A stretch of DNA of 64,000 nucleotides from Crambe crambe (GCA_963924555.1 OZ004586.1:3740501-3804500); one strand, 5' to 3'. Positions 1 through 11,440 are shown, numbered from the stretch's first letter. The notes: generated by a model not told the origin, from the letters alone. Translations and numbers: made by a program.

Positions 1-20
1 GCTCCATTCGATCTTTTTAG

Positions 21-1993
21 ATCTCAGAATCAGAGCACAGGACGGTGGTCAGACCGAGGGTGTTCCAGGAATCAAGATCTCTCAAGTTCATCAGTGACAG
101 TGTGTGAATGTAGGCATCTCACTCACTTCGCCATACTGTTGAGTGCAGCACCTCCAAACATCTCGAAACCAGTCAGGCTTTCTATGGAGATCATAGAATA
201 TGTGGGTGTGTCAGTTTCACTGGTTGCCATGGCAATCACAGTATTCACTTTCATTGCATTCAGGTATGTATGTGCAATACTATGAGGTCAGAGAGATAAT
301 GCAGTGACTGAGGTATTAGGGGGGGGCCTTCTTGGACTTGGTGCAATTATAGGTGGCAACCATTCATTGTTTCACTTTAACCTTAAGTGAACGACACCTT
401 TGAACCTTTGCATGAACATATCTTGATAGCATGGCGACATGACATCAGCTCTCCGTCCCCCAATCTTAGTGTGGTGTTTCTGCCTCTGGACTATTGCAAC
501 AAGATTATGTACCTGCGGTCAAGTAGCTATATTTTTTTCATATGTAGGTCACTATTCAATATGCGTAGCTTCATTCACATCAACCTCTGCATCAACCTTG
601 CAATAGCTCAAATCATCTTTGTGATTGGAGTCAATCGGTTTGACTCCCTGGGTGATCATGTCCCTGTCCCCTGTCAGGTCATAGCGGTCATCCTCCACTA
701 TTTCTTCCTTGTGTCCTTCATGTGGATGCTGATGGAGGGTGTGGTCTTGTACATCATCCTTATTAAAGTATTTGTTACAGATCACGAGAAGAGGTATATG
801 CTGCTCTTTACCATAGCTAGCTATGGAGTCCCCATGCTCTACCTTGGTCTGCTATCTTTACCCATTGGCTTTGGTCTATCAGAGTGGCAGAATTATGGCT
901 ATGAAGCTACCAAACGGAAAGCAAGGCAAGTAGACAACCCGTTAGAACCCTCTAAATTAAGAAAAGATCATGGTGTGGTGAAAATTTAATGTGGGGGTTA
1001 GCTACTAGCTATATAGCTAGCTAGCTATGACTAATATTATGTTTACATCTCTGTCTGTCATAATAATATTATGCATAATTACAGCTGTTTCTTGAATCCG
1101 AATAATAACTTCATATGGGCCTTCATAGCTCCAACAATAGTCATCTTTGTAACCAACATTGGTTTTTTCATCATGGCAGCTATTGCTATGTGGCGTCACC
1201 AGAAGAAGAAAGTTGGACATATGGACAAAACAGACATAAGGTCAGCCATAACAATGTAGACAATCTACTTGCTTTTTAGCTAGCTAGTAAGCTGTAGCTA
1301 CATGATTCGAAGACTGAACTATTTAAGGAATTGGTTGCTGGCATTGATACCTCTTGTGGTGGTGATGGGAGTGACATGGCTGCTAGGATTACTGGTGGTG
1401 CGAGTGAAGGAGCTTCTCCCCATAGCCTACATCTACACCATCATGGTGGCCTTTCAGGGCTTCTTCATCTTCCTCACCTTCATCGTCTTCTCCAAACCAG
1501 TCAGAGATGTGTATTTGAAATGGTACAAAAAGAAGGACAGAAAACATGACACCCTAAAAGTAAGTAATTTTGCTGGAGGTTATTTTGAAAATAGCTAATG
1601 TTGGGAAAACTCTTTGCTATAGCCTAAGTAGCTATGATCACACAATCTATTAATACTATCACATCAGTTATTTCTCTCCATTTTACAGCAATGTTAGCTA
1701 CTTACTATAGGATTATTTGAAATGGCTAATCAAAATTTCAAGCTATCTTGCTAATTCATTTCAGCTAGCACTCTTCTTTCTCTCCCCAGTTGGTGAAGCC
1801 AGGTACACCAAGGACCTCAAAACCAGGGAATGTGCTCTCTTCATCTCAGGAGTATGGGAACACACAGTCACCAGAGAACACAGAAAGTGTGAATATGAGC
1901 AGCAAGCATCACTCCAAGTGGTCAAGTGGTGTGAAGTATTCTAACAGTGTTATAGAAAACCACTATGTCTATGTTGAAACTCCACTCTCATAG
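21..1993 (+). CDS. Adhesion GPCR gene 1 (alpha subtype), 3' part only
   Basis: This is the 3' end of an adhesion-type GPCR; exons A to I lie outside the window. Exons: J 21-263, K 548-925, L 1085-1240, M 1328-1559, N 1790-1993 (TAG stop), giving about 403 residues. J holds the second half of the GPS (CECRHLTHFAILL, cleavage expected between L and T), the tethered-agonist-like THFAILL and TM1. K carries TM2-4 with SFMWMLMEGVVLY, a class B2 signature; L carries TM5; M carries TM6-7 with GVTWLLG and QGFFIFL. The 3' end of K fits the frame only with a GC donor (AG/GCAAGT). The tail has a two-residue YV insertion (HYVYVETPLS) not seen in the other copies. It is nearly identical to the 3' end of gene 5. 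The reading frame is intact over the visible part. The family call is from motif recognition; the ligand is unknown. Confidence 0.85.
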
Positions 1994-2261
1994 CTAGCTC
2001 TACTTTTTAATCTCTCTCTGATGTTTTTTGTTAAACTGCATGTATAGCTATAGCTCTACGATCTTACTCTATTTTGTAATAAGTTGTTTATACAATACCA
2101 GAGGAGCAGCTATACCATTAGGGCTTGCCCTAACATGGAAACAAAGCTGTTTGTAGTATGACTGAAAAATGGGTGTGGTCAGCAAATAGGGTATGGAAGG
2201 TCACCAAATCATACTACTCCCATGAATGTAGCTTTTCAATCATGCTATTATATCTAGCCAG

Positions 2262-2403
2262 GAAATAAAGAATGATGTAACCAACTCCTTCATTACAACC
2301 ACTCCAACAGGAATATGCAACCTCAGGCAAAGAATGATGTAATAGCTAACTTCATTCATTACTACTTCCAATTCCAAGATTTCCCACAGGAATGTGCAGC
2401 CTC
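2262..2403 (+). promoter_or_regulatory. Duplicated upstream module of gene 2
   Basis: There are two degenerate tandem copies of a roughly 70-bp unit about 80-220 bp before the gene 2 start codon. Each runs AAAGAATGATGTAA ... TTCATTAC ... CC(A)ACAGGAATRTGCA. The same module precedes every gene of the array. The CCCACAG/GAATGTGCAG end resembles a 3' splice acceptor, so this may be a 5' UTR exon boundary rather than a promoter element. The first unit also contains AATAAA (about 2264), a possible poly(A) signal for gene 1. The regulatory role is inferred from position and conservation only. The rest of the 1994-2483 spacer shows nothing else I recognise. Confidence 0.5.
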
Positions 2404-2483
2404 TTTCCCTATTTATTGCTACTCCAGAGAACTATTATAGGGCTAGCTACTTGTCTAGATATAGCTACTACTCAAATTCCACA

Positions 2484-5400
2484 ATGTTTCTGCAAGCAGT
2501 AATACTATGCTTTGTGATGTGCCTTGATAATATGGTGATGAGCTATCTTGTTGTGAAAGTAGATGTTACAGTTGATGCTCAAGTAGAGTTAGATCCCTGC
2601 GTAGGTGGAGATGTGGCACTGACTGACACTTCAATCCAGCTGCAGTACAGAGAAGTTTACAATTCCAGTGTGGCTGAGTGGATGACTCTGGATGTGATAA
2701 GAATCAGCACATACTACAATCAGACAAGGAATCTGACTCATTTTAGTAGCTGTGATGTCCTAGGTGTGCAGTTCAGACTGCTGCAGTTGGAACATGGTGG
2801 ATTTGAATGTAACTGTTGGGAGTTTGTGAGTTTAGAAGCCAGAGTCAGTGATAATCTGTACATATACAATTCGATGTACCAGTGTGCAAGCACAGAAAGC
2901 AAGTGGCAGAATCTCTATTGTGGTGGCAGTGTCCTGGATGCTAGAGGATTAATCACCAATGTGCTCTACTTGTATCGTGTTAATAGTGCTGAATGGAATG
3001 GGGGTTGTCCAGGTGACTCTAATATTGAGCTTATATCTAACAAAGGTCCTCCTTTGCCTTCATGCTCTACTGCCACTCCAAGTCTGTAAGTTATAGCTAG
3101 TATTGTAGCAAGATACGGATCAGTACATACATAGCACAATCTTTTTTGCATGTGACATATTTTGACCAGAATAGCATCAAAATTTTGTGAATGCAGTGAT
3201 AGCTAGTTTTGTTGGTTAGTAAATAATTAAGGTTTGGAGTAGGGGCACTATAATATCCATTAGTGGCCAGCCCTAACTCTACAATACATTCAGTATATAT
3301 GTGTATACTATAATCGCAGTGTAGTTTCTTATGGACTCATTTTGCATGTGAGGGATATTGAAGATGGATGTGGAGGAGTTAATGGTATAAATGAAGGCAT
3401 TGAGTTTGCCATTCGTAACAACACAAATGGAGGTCCCTGGATTCCTCTACAGCTAGACTATCTTACGAATACAGGAGATACTGATGAATGGAGGGAGATA
3501 AGAGGTTATAATGTCTCAGCTATTGGGCATAATAGAACTAGAGCAGTGATTGATCGTAATGTCTCCATTTGTGGAGATATCTTGGACACTAATGCCATTC
3601 AGTTACACTGGATGCAATCGTCTAGTGTGAGTAATAATACACCTCATAATGATGTGTGGGCACTGGCATATGTAAACGCAACTTTCATTCAAGCAAATGA
3701 AACTATTAATTTAATCAATGAAACATTTGGATGTGGAAGTACTGGAAAATGTGCTCTAAAGTAAGTCATTATATAGTCACATACGTAGCTGTGTTCTACA
3801 ATAATAGTATTTATGACCTAGGAAGAAACATGCCAAGCAGAAATTGAATACTAATCAGTTGTTGTTATTTTGGCCTACTTAAGCTGAGTAGTAGTATGGC
3901 ATATCTAGACAGTTATTGCTTGTCCTTTCTCCTCCCTCCCTCTCTCACTCCCTTGTAGTGCCTCACTTTGGGAAGAACCAAGATTGGGAAGCTTGAATTG
4001 TTCAAGATGCTTACAAAGCACACCATGCAGGAATCACTACCTCACGTTTGGTGTTACAGACGAGGGCTATAATATGCAGTCAAACTTTAATCGAATTGCA
4101 CTGACTAAAATGCTCAATTTGACATCTGATCCTACAGACATGATGACTCCCATTGCCAACACCTCAGGTAATAATCTATGTTTTGCTGGGACTACTTTGA
4201 GTACTTCCACACCCACTACCACCAATACTCCACCCACAACTGCCGAGGCTATCACCGCTAGTGCTCCTACATCTGAGACTACTACAAGTACAATCATGCC
4301 CACTGCCACCAATACTCCTCCCACAACTGCCGAGGCTATCACCACTAGTGCTGCTATATCTGGGACTACTACAAGTACAATCATGCCCACTGCCACCAAT
4401 ACTCCACCCACAACTGCCGAGGCTATCACCACTAGTGCTCCTACATCTGGGACTACTACAAGTACAATCATGCCCACTGCCACCAATACTCCACCCACAA
4501 CTGCCGAGGCTATCACCACTAGTGCTGCTACATCTGGGACTACTACAAGTACAATCATGCCAACTGCCACCAATACTCCTCCCACAACTGCCGAGGCTAT
4601 CATCACTAGTGCTGCTACATCTGGGACTACTACAAGTACAATCATGCCCACTGCCACCAATACTCCACCCACAACTGCCGAGGCTATCACCACTAGTGCT
4701 CCTACATCTGGGACTACTACATCTGTAGAGACTACTTTGGTATGTAGTGCTCCATCATAATTATAGCTACAGTATGTATACTGTAATTTAACTTTATCAA
4801 TAGAATGTGCTCAAAAGGACAAGAGATTTGGTTTCCATGAAGCCTGCCAGTTCTATTGTACAAACTCTGAGGAACATTCTTTCCAGTTTCAATTCAACAG
4901 ATAAAGACCAGATAGAAATGTTCAATAGGGTGAGGAATTACTTACTGCTTAATGATTTGTAGCTGGTTATTAATATTATGAATTATTTAATTAATGAATG
5001 CAGGCCCTTATCAGAGTTGCTGATGAAATAATACAAGAAACTTCTGAAGGAGAAAAGGTATGCACAACCTTTGGTGGGATATGAAATGAAATTATTGATT
5101 TGCTTCTTCTCAGCTCATCAATTTTATCCTTTGATATGAAACTTTCATCAAGTGATGCTACAAATAGGAATATTTCACTGCAAAAAGAATATGTTATCTG
5201 AATTCCATTTTAGGTTTTTGAGGGAAACTAGTATGGTTCATGAAAATATTGAGGGAAAAATTAGAATTGGAGGGAAAATAGGTGATAGGAGTATAGGTCG
5301 AAATTTGAAATCTGCCAAGGCCTACAAAATGAGTGCCCTGAGCCATGCATGCTGGATACTTTGTTTGCACTAATTCTGACAGTTCATTCTTGACACTTGT

Positions 5401-7150
5401 GAACTTGGTTGTATGCACGGTCATGCTGTTTTTGAACTGTATGCAATTTGTTGGTGATATCTGACAGAGCACGATTAGTATTTTCCATGCCAACGAGTCA
5501 TGACCTGGAGGTTTGAATAGCTGTACCTATTGTAGATTTCAGGATGGTTGTCCATTTAAGGGCAGTGTAAGGATTTTAAAAAAGAAATTCACCCCTCAAA
5601 TTTAAGCCTTGAATAAACCTGGGTGCATGTATGCACACATAAAATAGCAGTAGGGTAATAGGTACTCCCAAGCATCAAGCATAATAGATGCATAATAAAT
5701 GCAAAAGTCATGCCACAGTGGTGCTGTAAAAGGGTGTGGCTTCAATGAGCATCTCATACAGAATGACCCCCATGGACCACCAGTCGACACCGAAACCATA
5801 TCCCTGTCCCAAAATGACCGCAGGAGCAGCTACATAGCTAGCAGTTGAAAGTAAATTATGGATTCCCTACTTAAATTAGGTTAATTAATGAAATTGTTTG
5901 AAAATCCTGCCTTATGACAGGTCCAGGCACTCAAGTATATCATGAATGAAAACTGTGATCACTCAACATGAAGTGCCAGACAGACTGGCTTTGCTATTGA
6001 ATTTCCTGGAACAGTACAAGCCTTAATTGTTATTGAATTTCCTGGTATCTCAGCCAAATCACAAGCCTTGCTATTGAATTTCTCAAAAAATTAATGTTTC
6101 CCTATAATAATATCTACGATTCCTCCAAGTCACTGGAACATGAGGATGACCATAACAACATAAGGAATGATCAAACAGTGGATGTAGTAAAAAACAGGAT
6201 ATAATAACTGTTTTATTTTAGACTGAAGTCAGTTTAATTAAATGTGCACTGTACGTATATACATACACTTTTTACTGTAAGCATTTTTTTTTAATTTTTT
6301 TTTTACTGTGGTTAAAGTGAACCATGTAGCTATTACCAGTGCATAACCTTTTTTTGTTATCAATTCCAAATAGAATGATTCAAGATCTGCTGGGAGTTCA
6401 TTGCTGAGTGTGATGGATCAGTTAGCTTTTCAGACATTACCTGACAGTGGAAACATATCTGAAGGGAATATTGGTAAGTGATGGTCAATAAGCAATGGTC
6501 CATGGCTATATACAGTAGGTAGATAAAGACTGAACTGAGCAGCTTGCTATAATTATTTGTTTTAGCCAGACATAAAACTTGAAGCACATCCAGCTTACAT
6601 TCATTCACCAAGCAAAGAATATGGCAGAAGGTTGCAGCAAAATAGCTAATTTATCAATTATTAATATGTATATAAAATTCTCACTTTGCAACAGTTACAT
6701 AATAGCTATACATACAGATAACATACCCACCCACTCTAGGTCATTGAACAGTTCATCGACCCACATGATTATGATATCAAGGTCATTATCACCTCATAAA
6801 ATATAGTCCTTGATCTACTAATCTGATTAACAGGTTATTAACAAAATATGTATCCTATATATGATCAAACATAGTTTTCTATAACCATCACAGCCCTCAG
6901 AAGTGATTCTAGAAATAATTTTGTTAAAAAGCTCATTATTAATTTTGAGGTGCTTGTAATTATGAGAACAATTTCACTTGATAGTCCTGATACCATCAGT
7001 CTTGATCAAATTATCTACGCCACTTAGCTATAATATCAACTATAAGCAGAGTCAATTCAAGCAGAATCAATACACTAGTGGCTATAGGAAGTGTATGTTA
7101 GGAGGTATATGTGATATGTGGGGAGTCTTCCAGACAACCTAGGGCTAGCT

Positions 7151-7188
<38 letters not shown>

Positions 7189-10100
7189 AGAGGCTTTGCT
7201 TTAGCTAAGTGGAACATGTTGCACAGTATACATACGTATTTGGCTCACACATATTTTTTTGCCTGGCTATAGTTTTCCAAGCTCGTCTGATATCACCAGA
7301 GAGTGGAGACTATGTGACAACAATCAACTCCTCCCAGTTCACTAACAACACGTTTCCAGAGATGTCCCTTGGACTCCCACTAGAGATAATTCAGCGTGTG
7401 TCGAATAAGAGTTTGAGGGAGGATGGTAGAGTGAGAGCAGTCTCCTTCCTCTACTACAATGTGGAAAATCTATTTCCAAGTGGAAGACCTGGGGAAACTG
7501 AGTGAGTTCTTACTGAGCATTGCCCAGAATTAAAACAAGAAATTATAGCTATATTTATTTAAAGCTATCTTTAAAAATAGTTAACAAGTGGATTGTGGCC
7601 ACTCCTCCAGGATGGGTTGGGTTAATTAATCAACCATGCATGCATAGAGATTGCACGTGCCAGTTTACTTGATCGAGCCTAGCCTGTACACCGCATCAAT
7701 GCTGTCCTTGACCACAGTCTTCTCCCTAGTCTCTCCAGTTATTTTTCAATTACCTACCCATGCCAGGCAGAGCACGGATGTGGCACAAGTGTGGACCCAA
7801 CTAGATATTCAAACCGTGCCCTTTTAACACCAAATAATACTAAAATAAATTAATGTTAAATTGATAATACTATTATTGTGTCTCACTTATAATTAAGAAA
7901 CAGTAAAATATTAACGCAGTAACTAATTAACAAGAATTATGTTGTGATTTGTATAGTTCTGTACTGGCATCAGGCGTAGTGTCGACTGCTTTACAATGTG
8001 GGAAAGGCAGATGTTCCACCCGAAATCTGCACTTGAATAACTCTGTGATTGTACACATACAACATTCTGATGATGTCAAGGTGTGTGTCATGTGTCTGTA
8101 GAGTGAATCAGTGCATTATTATATTCTACGTACTTGTAGGAACGTTTGATGAATGGATCAACACTCGATAATAATACGAGTTGCGTATTTTGGAATTTTC
8201 AGGATGAAAGGTTTAGCTACAGTTAGTATAACTCTGGAACAAAAAAGAAAAAAAAGAAGAAGTTTACCCAATTCAGATTATTGTACATGTACACAAAAAC
8301 AAGAAATAGCTATTTGCACCATATCAATATTATTGAGGCATGCTATCTAAAATCAACCATATAATATCAGCTCTAATATTAAATTTTGCTTGACATGAAT
8401 GAACAGACTTTTTAATTTTTTTGTTGAAACTGTGTCATCATTGTAGAAAAAGTATCATTGCAGCTATTAGTTATGCCATAACAATGCTTAGGGGTACATG
8501 TACTAAAAATAGTTAATTTCACAGGTATGAAGTCACACACTTGATCAATTAATTATTGCTCCATTTGATCTTTTTAGATCTCAGAATCAGAGCATAGGAC
8601 AATGGTCAGACCGAGGGTGTTCCAGGAATCAAGACCTCTCAAGTTCATCAGTGACAGTGTGTGAATGTAGGCATCTCACTCACTTCGCCATACTGTTGAG
8701 TGCAGCACCTCCAAGCATCTCGAAACCAGTCAGCCTTTCTCTGGAGATCATAGAATATGTGGGTGTGTCAGTTTCACTGGTTACCATGGCAATTACAGTA
8801 TTCACTTTCATTGCATTCAGGTACATATATATGTATATATATATCCTAAGTGATCGACAACTTTGCACCTTTACATGAACATATCTTTATAGCATGGCTA
8901 TATGACATCAGCTCCACCCACCCACCCTCAATCTTAGTGTGGTGTTTCTGCCTCTGAACTAGTTAATATAATGCAATAAAACATGAACAAGATTATGTAC
9001 CTGCAGTCAAGTAGCTATGTTTTCACATGTAGGTCACTATTCAATATGCGTAGCTTCATTCACATCAACCTCTGCATCAACCTTGCAATAGCCCAAGTCA
9101 TCTTTGTGATTGGAGTCAATCGGTTCGACTCCCTGGGTGATAATGTACCTGTCCCCTGTCAGGTCATAGCGGTCATCCTCCACTATTTTTTCCTTGTGTC
9201 CTTCATGTGGATGCTGATGGAGGGTGTGGTCTTGTACATCATCCTTATTAAAGTATTTGTTACAGATCATGAGAAGAAGTATATGCTGCTCTTTACCATA
9301 GCTAGCTATGGAGTCCCCATGCTCTACCTCAGTCTGCTGTCATTACCCATTGGCTTTGGTCTATCAGAGCAGCAGAATTATGGCTATGAAGCTGCCAAAC
9401 AGAAAGCAAGGCAAGTAGACAACCTGTTAGAACCTCATAAATTAAGAAAAGATTATGGTGTGGTGAAAATTTAATGTGTGGGTTAGCTACTAGCTACACA
9501 GCTATAATAGCTAGCTATTAATATTATGTTTACATCTCTGTCTTTCATTGTCATTACAGTTGTTTCTTGAATCCGAATGATAACTTCATATGGGCCTTCA
9601 TAGCTCCAACAATAGTCATCTTTGTAGCCAACATTGGTTTTTTCATCATGGCGGCTATTGTTATGTGGCATCAAAAGAAGAAGAAAGTTGGACATATGAA
9701 CAAAACAGACATAAGGTCAGCCATGATATTGTAGACAATCTATACTGCAGCTTGCTTTTTTATTAATGGACAACATGTGAATTATTTAAGGAATTGGTTG
9801 CTGGCATTGATACCTCTTGTGGTGGTGATGGGAGTGACATGGCTGCTGGGATTACTGGTGGTGCAAGTGAAGGAGCTTGTCCCCATAGCCTACATCTACA
9901 CCATCATGGTGGCCTTTCAGGGCTTCTTCATCTTCCTCACCTTCATCGTCTTCTCCAAACCAGTCAGAGACGTGTATTTGAAATGGTACAAAAAGAAGGA
10001 CAGAAAACATGACACTCTAAAAGTAGGTATAGGTAATTATTTGCTTTGGGTAGCTACTGAAAATAGCTAATGCTGGGAATGCTATAGCTATAATAGCTAG

Positions 10101-10369
10101 CTATGATCACATGACACCTACAATCTATTAATACTGTCTCATCAGTTATTTCTCTCCATTGTACAGCAATATTAGCTACTTTACTATAGGGTTATTTGAA
10201 ATGGCTAATCAAAATTTCAAGCTAGCTAGCTATCTAATTCATTTCAGCTAACACTCTTCTTTCTCAGTTGGTGAAGCCAGGTACACCAAGGACCTCAAGA
10301 CCGGGGAATGTGCTCTCTTCATCTCAGGAGTATGGGAACACACAGTCACGAGAAACACTGATATTCTGA
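2484..10369 (+). CDS. Adhesion GPCR gene 2 (alpha subtype)
   Basis: This is a complete receptor model of about 1212 residues. Exons: A 2484-3085, B 3320-3760, C 3959-4739, D 4804-4929, E 5004-5057, F 6374-6473, G 7273-7501, H 7957-8080, I 8140-8210, J 8578-8820, K 9033-9410, L 9560-9715, M 9791-10022, N 10268-10369. The ATG at 2484 opens a hydrophobic signal peptide (MFLQAVILCFVMC). A and B encode two Cys-containing beta-rich modules with many N-glycosylation sequons. C ends in a mucin-like stalk. D to H are the GAIN-like region. The GPS spans I and J (CVFWNF, W, GC, CECRHLTHF). All splice phases match the paralogs. The K/L intron needs a GC donor (AG/GCAAGT). Oddity: a deletion in exon N shifts the frame, so the tail ends in RETLIF at 10369 instead of IENHYVETPLS. 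Intron E/F (1.3 kb) holds a kinase fragment; introns F/G and H/I show nothing recognisable beyond a poly-G tract and an alpha/beta inversion segment. Confidence 0.82.
4200..4738 (+). repeat. Mucin-stalk repeat of gene 2, about 6 units
   Basis: These are tandem 87-bp units inside exon C encoding a 29-residue Thr/Ser/Pro-rich block (TSGTTTSTIMPTATNTPP followed by TTAEAITTSA). About six units are present, the first degenerate and the last running into SVETTL before the splice donor. The composition predicts dense O-glycosylation and an extended, rigid stalk between the distal modules and the GAIN region. Confidence 0.9.
5711..5833 (-). pseudogene. Fragment of an AGC-type protein kinase domain, antisense in an intron
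   Basis: Read on the minus strand, this stretch encodes APAVILGQ, then GYGFGVDWWSMGVILYEM, then a TPFYS stretch, and stops at 5708-5710. This matches kinase subdomains VIII-IX of AGC kinases: APE loop, D-W-W-S-M-G and LYEML...TPF. The VILxQGYGxxVDWW pattern is most like MAST-type kinases. The APE glutamate is Ala here. Only about 40 residues are recognisable and no flanking kinase exon is visible. It sits antisense in intron E/F of gene 2 and is absent from the matching introns of genes 3 and 5. It is probably an exon fragment carried in by a transposon or duplication; no function is expected. Confidence 0.6.
6580..6815 (+). other. Intron F/G segment that is inverted in beta genes (alpha orientation)
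   Basis: This noncoding segment contains ATTCTCACTTTGCAAC, a block reading GAACAGTTCAT, and ATCAAGGTCATTAT near AGTCCTTGATC. It recurs in the same orientation in genes 3 (about 21540-21730) and 5 (about 47060-47250). It appears reverse-complemented in beta gene 6. It is listed as the reference orientation for the inversion. Confidence 0.7.
7151..7187 (+). repeat. Poly-G tract
   Basis: This is an uninterrupted run of about 37 G residues in intron F/G of gene 2, just before exon G. The corresponding spot in genes 3 and 5 has only GGGGGGG. Run lengths this long may be inaccurate in the assembly. Confidence 0.9.
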
Positions 10370-10815
10370 CAGTGTTATAGAAAACCACTATGTTGAAACT
10401 CCACTCTCATAGCTAGCTCTACTTATTAATCTCTCTCTGATGTTTTCTGTTAGTTATTCTTGCTTGATATAGTTACTACCCACACGTAGTTCTCTCTATA
10501 ATTAGTTCTGTGGGTCTTAGACTTGTAATTAATTTTTGTTATTCTGCTATTTAGCTAATATTGCATATAACTATAGCTACGATTTTACTTTATTTTGTAA
10601 TAAGCGTTTATACAATGCCAGAGGAGAAGCTGCTATACCATTAGGGCAACTAAGGCACTTGCCCTAGTAAAATTTCATGGAAACAGCTGTTTGTAGTATG
10701 CCTGAAAATGGGTGTGGTCAGCAAAAATGGTCAGATTATTATTTTTTCCCCTAACCAAATCATAAATTCTAGTTACTCCCTTAAATGCAGCTTTTCAATC
10801 AGCTATTATGTAGGG
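10370..10815 (+). other. 3' flank of gene 2
   Basis: This contains the displaced remainder of the ancestral tail (GAAAACCACTATGTTGAAAC just after the new stop, now untranslated) and 3' flank similar to the other alpha genes, ending near GCAGCTTTTCAATCAGC. No gene or RNA is recognised. Confidence 0.6.
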
Positions 10816-11035
10816 TTAGCACGGAATGGGCGTGGCTTCTCGCACTAGAACAATACAAACTAGACTCTCTGTATCTCTTCTATTCTTGGTACAGGCTCAA
10901 CTAAACTTCTTACATCTGGAAAACAATGCAGAAGATGATGATATGACCGCTCTCGCGTAGCCACCGTGCAAATTCTATTGCAGACCGGAAGTGACGTCAT
11001 GGGCCTAAGGCCGAGGTGGTCAGTTTTATAGTTTC
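10816..11035. other. Unidentified insert DNA
   Basis: The host-like intergenic sequence stops near 10815 and foreign DNA begins. It is richer in GC, with short open frames on the minus strand that show no recognisable protein similarity. It marks the left border of the transposon nest between genes 2 and 3. Confidence 0.4.
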
Positions 11036-11039
11036 TTAA

Positions 11040-11440
11040 GGGTGCAGGCACACTCCGCCCACGCATGGTTGCTAGGGAAAATTAACTCAAAAACTATTCA
11101 TGATAGAAATTTCAAACTTGCACCATGTTATTAAGTATCAGAATAGTACTACATACACAAAAAATGAAGGAGGACCCATCAAAATGACTGATGTTATGAC
11201 TGATTCCATTCTCAAGGTAAACTGCGTTACATCTCAATGACCACTTGGAATCAATGGCTGATTTTTGATATACAGCTTCTTATACTTATTGCCATAAAAA
11301 TTACATTTAGTTTTTGTCAATTCACATTCTACTTTTCAATTTATCCATATAGGATCTAGTGTCCTGCACATTCTGTACTAGCTATGAACTAAAGCAAAAT
11401 GTAACTTTTTAGACCTTATCAAGTAGTTGCCATATGCAAA
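11040..11440 (+). mobile_element. TTAA-flanked MITE, 5' part only
   Basis: It starts at GGGTGCAGGCACAC directly after TTAA (11036-11039) and is nearly identical to the complete copy at 52767-53352 up to CATATGCAAA, where similarity ends abruptly. The 3' terminal repeat is missing, so the copy is truncated or interrupted. TTAA flanks with a GGG-type terminus fit a piggyBac-like nonautonomous element. Confidence 0.65.

Noticed and set aside
2394-2483. Upstream extension of exon A before the MFLQAV start (30 codons)
   Set aside because: It begins with GTG and overlaps the upstream noncoding module. The ATG at 2484 is conserved in all paralogs and opens the signal peptide.
5194-5493. 99-codon minus-strand open frame in intron E/F of gene 2
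   Set aside because: No similarity recognised, and the equivalent introns of genes 3 and 5 do not keep the frame.
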